From contig JAGSHC010000034.1 in the NCBI GenBank assembly GCA_023954745.1, positions 1-36,396 of the forward strand: a stretch of 36,396 bases of DNA. Reading direction: 5' to 3'. Position 1 is the first letter of the stretch. Each line of letters begins with the position of its first letter. The stretch comes from Deltaproteobacteria bacterium (GTDB taxonomy: Bacteria; Myxococcota_A; UBA796; UBA9615). This document shows positions 1 through 6,248 of this stretch, in pieces. Position numbers and translations under genes: made by a program. The notes beneath the pieces were generated by a model. The model made no database searches, was not told the origin of the DNA, and saw only the letters and a program-made list of their open reading frames with translations.

Positions 1-516
1 CCCTCCGGCTTCGCCGACCTCGACGATGACTGCGACGACGAGAACGCAGCGACCTTCCCCGGAGCCGCGGAGATCTGCGACGGCGAGGACAACGACTGCG
101 ACGGCCTGCTCAGCACCGACGAGGTCGACGACGACGGCGACGGCGTCACCGAGTGCGATGGCGACTGCGACGACGTCGACCCCGTCAACTTCGCGGGCAA
201 CACCGAGGTCTGCGACGGACTCGACAACGACTGCGACGGACTGCTCGGAGCCATCGAGATCGACGACGACGGGGACGGCCTGACCGAGTGCGACGGCGAC
301 TGCGACGACACCAACGCAGGCGTCCTCCCCGGAGCCACCGAGGTGTGCGACGGCGCCGACAGCGACTGCGACGGCAACCTCGGCACGGACGAGATCGACG
401 ACGACGGCGACGGCATCACCGAGTGTGATGGCGACTGCGACGACGTGGACGCCGGCACCTTCCCCGGCAACGCCGAGGTCTGCGACGGGGTGGACGACAA
501 CTGCGACCCCAGCGAC
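1..516 (+). repeat. 135-bp in-frame tandem repeats (MopE motif)
   Basis: The GAG of the (A/T)ExCDG motif falls at 70, 205, 340 and 475, exactly 135 bp apart each time. Complete units run 127-261 and 262-396. There is a partial unit before 127 and a truncated last one from 397 to about 516. Units are near-identical at the DNA level apart from scattered substitutions, and each encodes 45 residues with acidic and Cys positions kept. The array continues beyond the left edge. Confidence 0.9.
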
Positions 517-1038
517 GTCTGCCACGGGGTGTCGGTGAACGGGACCACGCAGCCCATCGAGCCCTTCACGGGCACCACCCAGGACGTGACCACCTGGTAC
601 CAGTACGGCGCGCCCAACGGCGCCAGCGCGAACACGGGCCTCGAGATCTCCGACAGCGCGGTGGTGTTCCTCTTCGACGACGCCACGGACGGCGAGGTCT
701 ACCTCGTCGTCATCCTGGACGCCGCCAACGACGGAGCTGGCGGAAGCGCCACCGGCAACTTCAACGGCATCTTCGGCGCATCGATGATCCTCAAGGACGA
801 CCCCAACGAGGGCACCACCACCATCGACCCCGTGGCCGGCACAGGTCTGGTGACCTGGAACTGGGTCTCCTGCTGCACCGACGGCGGGGTCATCGGACCC
901 CTCAATCCCGGGTTCATGGTGGACGTGCAGTTCTCCGTCGCCAACGGGTTCAACAGCGTGACCACCTACGACGGCTCCCTCGCGGTGCCTCTCGGGCTGC
1001 CGTCGGACACGCACACCTTCATCGAGATCTTCGAGTAG
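1..1038 (+). CDS. MopE-type Asp/Cys repeat protein, 3' part (5' end outside window)
   Basis: The frame is open from base 1 and ends at TAG 1036-1038, giving 345 visible codons. Residues 1-172 hold 45-residue repeats of the form DDDGDGxTECDGDCDD...PGxxExCDGxDNDCDG. This is the putative metal-binding MopE motif found in secreted or surface proteins of Myxococcota and methanotrophs, where Asp/Cys-rich loops bind Ca or other metals. Residues 173-345 form a non-repeated, Gly/Asn/Thr-rich, probably all-beta domain with a CC pair (WVSCCTDGG); I do not recognise this domain. The C-terminus (TFIEIFE) shows no sorting tail or membrane anchor. Signal peptide and start lie outside the window, so export is inferred from the family. 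The gene converges on the EF-G paralogue across a 104-bp gap that contains hairpins. Confidence 0.85.
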   Translation, partial: PSGFADLDDDCDDENAATFPGAAEICDGEDNDCDGLLSTDEVDDDGDGVTECDGDCDDVDPVNFAGNTEVCDGLDNDCDGLLGAIEIDDDGDGLTECDGDCDDTNAGVLPGATEVCDGADSDCDGNLGTDEIDDDGDGITECDGDCDDVDAGTFPGNAEVCDGVDDNCDPSDVCHGVSVNGTTQPIEPFTGTTQDVTTWYQYGAPNGASANTGLEISDSAVVFLFDDATDGEVYLVVILDAANDGAGGSATGNFNGIFGASMILKDDPNEGTTTIDPVAGTGLVTWNWVSCCTDGGVIGPLNPGFMVDVQFSVANGFNSVTTYDGSLAVPLGLPSDTHTFIEIFE

Positions 1039-1063
1039 GCAGAAGGGCCTCCCAAGCAGCGAC

Positions 1064-1086
1064 GCCCGAGGACCGAAGTCCCCGGG
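1064..1086. terminator. Hairpin between convergent genes
   Basis: GCCCG-a-GGAC pairs with GTCC-CGGGC around a CGAA loop: a 9-bp GC-rich stem with one bulged A. It lies 25 bp after the stop of the repeat protein and is followed by a pyrimidine-rich stretch (ctcttcttct) rather than a clean T run. It could end transcription from the left, or from both sides. Confidence 0.5.
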
Positions 1087-1110
1087 CGCCGCGCTCTTCT
1101 TCTCGCCGCC

Positions 1111-1124
1111 CAGAGACGGCTCTG
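1111..1124. terminator. Short hairpin downstream of EF-G paralogue
   Basis: CAGAG-ACGG-CTCTG forms a 5-bp stem with a 4-nt loop about 19 bp past the EF-G stop codon (minus strand). No T tract follows, so this is a weak candidate. Confidence 0.3.
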
Positions 1125-1142
1125 TCGTCGGGGTGACTGGAT

Positions 1143-3137
1143 CTAGGCCACCGGCCGGTAGCCACTGAAGGCCACCGCGTACTCGCCGGTGCCGCCGGTC
1201 GCGCTGCGAAGCGCCGATGCGAAGCCGAAGAGCTCCTCGAGAGGAACCTCCGCCTCGACTCGGCTGCGACGCCCGTCCTGGACCGCATCGCGGATCGCTC
1301 CGCGCCGCTGCATCAAGGTGCTGAGCACCGCGCCGTGCCGCGCGCCGTCCGCCTCTGCCGAGACCGTCATCACGGGCTCCAGCAGCTGCGGCCTGGCGTC
1401 CGCAAAGCAGCCCCGCAACGCCGCCGCGCTGGCGGCGTAGAAGGCCTGCTCCGAGCTGTCGTTGCTGTGGGTCGCCCCACCGGTGATCACGACACGCACG
1501 TCGAGGACCGGGATGCCCTCGCCGAAGCCCGCCTCCAGGAGGTCCCGGAAGCCCGACTCCACCGCCCGCCGATACACGACCGGAATCGCTCCACCCACGA
1601 CCTCCCAGTCGAAGACGAAGCCACCCTCACTCGGCTCGATCCAGCCGCTGACCCGCGCGTACTGCCCGGGTCCGCCGCCCTGCTTGCGATGCAGGTGGTC
1701 GAACGTCGCGCGCCCCCGAATCCTCCGTCGCATCGACACGCTCGGCCGACCGAGCCGGGCGGTGACGCCATGCTCGTCCTGGAGCCTCTCGACCGCGATC
1801 TGCAAGTGCAGCTCGCCCATGCCCCGCAAGCGAAGCTCGCCAGACTCGGGGTCCGTGAAGACCGCGAGGGTGGGGTCCTCCGCCAAGAGGCGGCCCAGAG
1901 CCTTCGCCAACCGGTCCGACGGCCCGTCGGTCACCAACCTCGCCTCCACCACCGGCTCCGGCAGCTCGAAGGCGACGCAGGCCACGTCGAGGTCGTCGGT
2001 CAGTGTGTCTCCGGTGACCGCGTCGAGACCAAAGGCCGCGACGATGTCTCCGGGGACCGCCTCGTCCACCGCTTCGATGCGCCCACCGTGCAGACGGCCC
2101 AGACGGCCCACCCGGACGCGACGACCGGTGCGCTGCACCGTGAGGCTCTGGCCCTTGCGCAGACCGCCCTGCATCAGCCGCAGCCAGGTCAGGGAGCCAT
2201 GGTCGCCAGCCTGCGCCTTGAAGGCGAAGGCGACGGTCTCGGCTCCGTCGAGGACGACCTCGTCACCCTCAGGGGTGAAGGCGACGTTCTGGACGTCCTC
2301 GGGACCGGGCAGATAGCTGACCACCGCGTCGAGCAACGGCTGCACGCCGATGTTCTTGTGGGCCGAGCCCAGGAACACGGGATGCAGGACGCCCTCGAGC
2401 ACGCCGACGCGCAAGGCAGCCTCGAGCTGCTCTGGAGACACCGAGCCCCCCGCGAGGACCTGCCCCGCGAGCTCGTCGGACACCATGGTGGCTGCCTCGA
2501 TGGCGGCCTCCCGAGCCGACGCCGACATGGCGCGGAGCTCCGGCGGCACCGAGTGGCGGACCACCTCGCGCCCCTGCTCTCCCTCGAAGGAGTAGGCCAC
2601 TCCCCGCACGACGTCGATGACGCCGCGCAGCTCGCGCCCGGTTCCCCACGGGAGCTGCAGAAGCACCGGGGTGAGGCCGAGGGAGTCTTCGAGCTCACCG
2701 GCGACGCGCAGGGGGTCAGCCCCAGGCTTGTCGACCTTGTTCACGAAGACGATGCGAGCCACGCCGTGTCGGTCCATCTGCCGATTGACGGTGTGGGTCT
2801 GCGCCTGGGCGCCCGCGATGGCATCCACCACGAGGATGGCTCCGTCGAGGACCCGCAACGCGCGCTCCACCTCCGCGGTGAAGTCCACGTGTCCCGGGGT
2901 GTCCACCAGGTTGATCGTGGTGTCGCCCCACTGCGCCGTGGTGGCCGCAGCGGACACGGTGATCCCGTGAGCCTTCTCGACCCCGATGTGGTCGAGAGTG
3001 GCGCCCGGGCCCTTGCCGCCCACGTCGTGGGCCACGCGGATCCGACCGGTGTACAGGAGCATCCGCTCGGCGAGGGTGGTCTTGCCAGCGTCGATGTGAG
3101 CGCCGATGCCGAGGTTACGAAGAGTGCGAACAGTCAT
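1143..3137 (-). CDS. Elongation factor G paralogue (EF-G2 type)
   Basis: A 664-residue translational GTPase, somewhat shorter than the roughly 700 of standard EF-G. EF-G moves tRNA and mRNA through the ribosome with GTP hydrolysis. Visible motifs are the P-loop AHIDAGKTT near residue 14, DTPGHVDFT (G3), NKVD (G4) and GSA (G5). Domain II, domain III and domain IV follow, the last with a GGGPGQYARV loop and THSNDSSE, which matches the YHDVDSSE tip that carries the translocation-critical His. Domain V ends LFGFASALRSATGGTGEYAVAF. The start is ATG 3137-3135 with a GGAGG six bases upstream. It stands alone, without rpsL, rpsG or tuf, which argues for a secondary paralogue rather than the str-operon copy. 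A ribosome-protection or recycling role is possible but not shown. Confidence 0.9.
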   Translation of the reverse strand: MTVRTLRNLGIGAHIDAGKTTLAERMLLYTGRIRVAHDVGGKGPGATLDHIGVEKAHGITVSAAATTAQWGDTTINLVDTPGHVDFTAEVERALRVLDGAILVVDAIAGAQAQTHTVNRQMDRHGVARIVFVNKVDKPGADPLRVAGELEDSLGLTPVLLQLPWGTGRELRGVIDVVRGVAYSFEGEQGREVVRHSVPPELRAMSASAREAAIEAATMVSDELAGQVLAGGSVSPEQLEAALRVGVLEGVLHPVFLGSAHKNIGVQPLLDAVVSYLPGPEDVQNVAFTPEGDEVVLDGAETVAFAFKAQAGDHGSLTWLRLMQGGLRKGQSLTVQRTGRRVRVGRLGRLHGGRIEAVDEAVPGDIVAAFGLDAVTGDTLTDDLDVACVAFELPEPVVEARLVTDGPSDRLAKALGRLLAEDPTLAVFTDPESGELRLRGMGELHLQIAVERLQDEHGVTARLGRPSVSMRRRIRGRATFDHLHRKQGGGPGQYARVSGWIEPSEGGFVFDWEVVGGAIPVVYRRAVESGFRDLLEAGFGEGIPVLDVRVVITGGATHSNDSSEQAFYAASAAALRGCFADARPQLLEPVMTVSAEADGARHGAVLSTLMQRRGAIRDAVQDGRRSRVEAEVPLEELFGFASALRSATGGTGEYAVAFSGYRPVA

Positions 3138-3510
3138 GAGAGCCTCCGAACGCCCGCAGGAGGCGTTGAAGCAAGGCGCAGCAATGCGCGGACCCCGAGG
3201 ACGGGGCCAGAAATGGGGGGCCCCGGAGAACCAGGGCGTTCAAGCTCGAGGGGGACCCGAGGGAGAAGGGATCAGCTGCGTGTCAGGCAGATACGCCGAG
3301 TGGGCCGAGCGGCCCGCGTCAGTGCGACGTCAGGCGGACGCCCCGATTCCCTCGGGCAACGTCAATCCGACGACGAACGGGAGTCCGACGCGCAGAGAAG
3401 CCAGTGGAATCAGGGGAACAGTCATGGGCTGAGGTTGGGGCTCGGCCTCCGGGATTGCAAGAGCCGCGGCGGCCAACCCTGACAGGGCGGATCCCGACAC
3501 CGCCCACATC
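3138..3510. other. Gene-free 373-bp interval
   Basis: This stretch separates the divergent EF-G paralogue and CrtI-like genes. I see no tRNA-like T-loop and no convincing protein. It contains small GC hairpins (CCCCG-AGGA-CGGGG near 3190-3205 and GGGCC-GAGC-GGCCC near 3302-3315). A 31-codon minus-strand ORF (3425-3330) encodes a hydrophobic peptide but has no ribosome binding site. Promoters for both flanking genes must lie here or just inside the called 5' end of the + gene. Confidence 0.5.
3144..3148 (-). promoter_or_regulatory. Shine-Dalgarno site of the EF-G paralogue
   Basis: Minus-strand GGAGG with 6 nt to ATG 3137. It supports that start and contrasts with the SD-less starts common elsewhere in this window. 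Confidence 0.7.
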
Positions 3511-5085
3511 GTGGCGAGGCCACGGACGCTCGCTAGTCTCCCGGCCGGAGGACCCCTGGAGCACGACTACGACTTCGTTGTCATCGGAGCAGGCCTCGGT
3601 GGCCTCTCGGCGGCGGCATCCCTGGCGAAGAAGGGCTTCTCGGTACGCGTGCTGGAGCGGCACATCGTGCCGGGCGGCTATGCCACCAGCTTCGTGCGAG
3701 GCCGGTACGAGTTCGAAGTATCCCTGCACGTCTTGTCGGACATCGGATCCCCCGACCGGCCTGGCGGGCTCCAGCGGTTTCTTCGAGACCTCGGAGCCTG
3801 GGACGACGTCGAGTTCGCCCAGGTCCCCGACTTCTCCCGCTCGATCTTCCCGGGCCTCGACATCCGGCTTCCGATGCACCCCGAGGGGTTCACCGAGGCC
3901 ATCTGCGCCGCGTTCCCGGCGTCCGCAGCGGGGGTCCGCCGCTTCATGGGCCGGGTCCTGGCGGTCGCGCGGGAGGCCGACGGCCTGAGCGAGGCCTTCG
4001 GTCGCTCCAAGGGCTCACGACTCCTGCGGATGTTGAGCATCCCCCTGCGGATGCGCGCCATGCCGCGATACGCCTTCACCTTGCTGAAGGACGTGCTCGA
4101 GCGCGACGTCCCCGAAGAAGGCGCCCGGGCCCTTCTCTGCCAGGGCTGGAGCTACGTGGGACTCCCGCCGTCGGACTGCTCGTTCCTCTACTACGCGGCG
4201 ATGCTCGGCAGCCTGCTCAACCACGGCGGCTGGTACCCCCGCATGCGCTCTCAGGGCCTCTCGAGCGCTCTTTCCGGCGCCCTCGAGAGCCACGGCGGCA
4301 GCCTCCAGCTCGGCTGTGGGGTGCGGCGCATCCTCACCGAGGGCAAGAGGGTCGTGGGCGTCGAGGACGACGAAGGGAACGTCATTCGGGCCCGCGCGGT
4401 GGTCAGCAACGCTGGGCCCATCGTCACGTATCAGCTCGTCGGCCACGACAAGGTGCCGAGGCGGACTTTGGAGGGGCTGAACAAGCGCGCCATGGGGACC
4501 TCGATCTTCCAGGTCTACCTGGGCATCGACCGCCCGGTGGAGGACCTCGGTCTCGACTGCCACGAGGTGATGGCCAACGACGGATTCGACATCGAGGCGC
4601 AAGTGGCCCTGGGACGCACCTTGCGCCGGCCCGGACACATGCTGATCGGGTGTCCGAACCTCGCCGTGCCGGGGATCTCCCCCCCTGGTACCTCCACGGT
4701 CACCCTCACCTCGATGGTGCGCGGCGAACCCTGGCTCGACGTCGCGCCGCCGGACTATGTGGCGACGAAGACCCGCTTCGCTGAGGGGATGCTCGGGTGG
4801 GCCGACGAGCTGTTCCCGGGGCTGCGCCGGACCGTCGAGGTGGTGGAGGTCGGGTCTCCCATCACCATGGCGCGATACACCGGACATCCCACGGGGGCGA
4901 TCTACGGATTCGACAGCAATCGGCTGGGCCACACCGCCCTGCGCCCCGCTCCGGTGGGCCCCCTTCGGGGGCTGTATCACGTCGGGGCTTGGACCAATCC
5001 TGGGGGCGGCTATTGGCCAGCGATCGCCTCGGGGCAGATCGTCGGGGAGATCGCTGCCTCCATCGTCAGCCGGACCGCCGCATGA
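3511..5085 (+). CDS. CrtI/retinol-saturase-like FAD-dependent oxidoreductase
   Basis: 524 residues from GTG 3511. The FAD dinucleotide fold is clear: VVIGAGLGGLSAAASLAKKG near residues 23-42 followed by VLERH. The C-terminus has the family's second FAD-contact region (YHVGAWTNPGGGYWPAIASG). Size and layout match phytoene desaturase / carotenoid isomerase / retinol saturase relatives, which desaturate or isomerise polyenes. The substrate cannot be told from sequence. No SD precedes GTG 3511. By contrast, a -10-like TAGTCT (3534-3539) and GGAGG (3547-3551) precede an in-frame CTG at 3556, which would give the compact N-terminus LEHDYDFVVIGAG typical of the family, so the true start may be 3556. 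The stop overlaps the next gene's ATG (ATGA), indicating coupled translation with a ferredoxin reductase that could be its redox partner. Confidence 0.85.
   Translation: MARPRTLASLPAGGPLEHDYDFVVIGAGLGGLSAAASLAKKGFSVRVLERHIVPGGYATSFVRGRYEFEVSLHVLSDIGSPDRPGGLQRFLRDLGAWDDVEFAQVPDFSRSIFPGLDIRLPMHPEGFTEAICAAFPASAAGVRRFMGRVLAVAREADGLSEAFGRSKGSRLLRMLSIPLRMRAMPRYAFTLLKDVLERDVPEEGARALLCQGWSYVGLPPSDCSFLYYAAMLGSLLNHGGWYPRMRSQGLSSALSGALESHGGSLQLGCGVRRILTEGKRVVGVEDDEGNVIRARAVVSNAGPIVTYQLVGHDKVPRRTLEGLNKRAMGTSIFQVYLGIDRPVEDLGLDCHEVMANDGFDIEAQVALGRTLRRPGHMLIGCPNLAVPGISPPGTSTVTLTSMVRGEPWLDVAPPDYVATKTRFAEGMLGWADELFPGLRRTVEVVEVGSPITMARYTGHPTGAIYGFDSNRLGHTALRPAPVGPLRGLYHVGAWTNPGGGYWPAIASGQIVGEIAASIVSRTAA
3534..3551 (+). 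promoter_or_regulatory. Candidate -10 and SD for a CTG start of the CrtI-like gene
   Basis: CTCGCTAGTCT carries the GCTAnnnT pattern seen before other genes here (hexamer 3534-3539). GGAGG at 3547-3551 lies 4 nt before CTG 3556. If real, it sits inside the longer GTG-started reading frame and excludes it. Confidence 0.35.
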
Positions 5086-6248
5086 GGTCCGACTGGCTCT
5101 GTCTGCTCGAGGACCTGGCCACCTACGCCGAGCCCCTGCGCCGGCTGGGCCGAAGACAGCTGCCCGCCCCGGAGACCCACAGCGAGCTGCTCGGGAAGAG
5201 CCGTGCCCTGGTGAACGCCTTGCACCCGCGCAGCATGCGTCTGCGACTGGCTGAGAACCTCGAGGTGACACGGTCCACGAGGACGCTGCGGTTCGAGCGG
5301 GTCGACGGGGAGTTGCCGCCCTTTCGCCCGGGGCAGTACGTGAGCCTGTCCGTCTCCATCGGAGAGGTGAGCACCTCGCGGCCCTACAGCATCTCGTCGC
5401 CCCCGGGCATCGGGACCCTGGACCTGACGGTGAAGCGGGAGCCCCAAGGCTTCGTCTCCCCCTGGCTCTGCGACCGAGAACCTGGCTGGGAGGCAAGCAG
5501 CAGCGGCCCCGCGGGCAGCTTCGTGCACGAGCCCCTTCGCGACCGCGGCCCCCTCGTCCTGCTGTCGGGTGGCAGCGGCATCACCCCCTTCATGAGCATG
5601 CTCCAGCACTTCGCCGCGGTCGGGTTCCCCGGGAAGACCACGCTGCTCCACAACAGCCGAAGCACCGACGATGTGATCTTCGGCGACGCCGTCGCTTCCC
5701 TCGCCCGCGACCACGAGGACTTCGACGCCGTCTCGGTGATCTCCCGCCCCCCGGCGGACTACACCGGCGTCTCGGGCCACCTCGACGCACAGCTCATCCG
5801 CGAGAGGGTCGGCGAGCTCGACGGGGCCAGCTTCTTCGTGTGCGGCCCCGATGGCCTGATACGCCACGTCGAGGAGCAGCTCGCCCTCCTCGACGTGCCG
5901 GCCCACGCCATTCGGCGCGAGGCCTTCGGGCCACCAGCAGACGTGACCGTGATGCCCGAATGGCCCCAGGGGATTGGGAGCGACGACACCTTCTCCGTCT
6001 CCCTCGTAGGGGGACAGACCCTGTACGCCCGGGCGGGTGAGCCGCTGCTGAACTCCCTCGAGCGCGCGGGGGAGGTGATTCCCGCCGTCTGCCGGACCGG
6101 GGAGTGCGCCGACTGCCGGATGAAGGTGGTGTCCGGCGACGCCTGGTCCCTGCCCGGGGCCGGGGTGCGCGAGGCAGACCGCGCCCAGGGCTTCGTGCAC
6201 GCCTGCGTCGCCTATCCCACCAGCGACCTACGCCTCGACCGGGGCTGA
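5082..6248 (+). CDS. FAD/NAD(P)H ferredoxin reductase with C-terminal 2Fe-2S domain
   Basis: 388 residues from ATG 5082, overlapping the upstream stop by 4 bp. Order of domains: an N-terminal extension of about 45 residues; FAD-binding barrel with GQYVSLSV and the RPYS flavin motif (100-103); NAD(P)-binding domain with SGGSGITPFMSM (162-173) and FVCGPDGL (252-259); and a plant-type ferredoxin with Cys337, Cys342, Cys345 and Cys375 (C-x4-C-x2-C...C). This architecture moves electrons from NAD(P)H through FAD to the iron-sulfur cluster and then to an oxygenase, desaturase or similar enzyme. The overlap with the CrtI-like gene suggests they act in one pathway, perhaps lipid or polyene modification. 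Its 3' end overlaps the convergent MMPL gene by 21 bp. Confidence 0.92.
   Translation: MRSDWLCLLEDLATYAEPLRRLGRRQLPAPETHSELLGKSRALVNALHPRSMRLRLAENLEVTRSTRTLRFERVDGELPPFRPGQYVSLSVSIGEVSTSRPYSISSPPGIGTLDLTVKREPQGFVSPWLCDREPGWEASSSGPAGSFVHEPLRDRGPLVLLSGGSGITPFMSMLQHFAAVGFPGKTTLLHNSRSTDDVIFGDAVASLARDHEDFDAVSVISRPPADYTGVSGHLDAQLIRERVGELDGASFFVCGPDGLIRHVEEQLALLDVPAHAIRREAFGPPADVTVMPEWPQGIGSDDTFSVSLVGGQTLYARAGEPLLNSLERAGEVIPAVCRTGECADCRMKVVSGDAWSLPGAGVREADRAQGFVHACVAYPTSDLRLDRG

Noticed and set aside
26-428. Out-of-frame ORFs over the MopE repeats
   Set aside because: They are periodic Thr/Arg-rich products of the same 135-bp repeat in other frames. Only the acidic Cys frame matches a known motif and continues to a proper stop.
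1-516. Possible CRISPR array
   Set aside because: Units are 135 bp, coding, contiguous and without spacers.
3330-3425. 31-codon minus-strand ORF with hydrophobic product (MTVPLIPLASLRVG...)
   Set aside because: There is no ribosome binding site or -10 element at the leaderless distance, and one short ORF of this size is expected by chance.
1335-3482. 715-codon plus-strand open frame opposite the EF-G paralogue
   Set aside because: It is antisense to a gene with full EF-G motifs. Composition is Arg/His/Pro-rich with no domain, typical of shadow frames in high-GC DNA.
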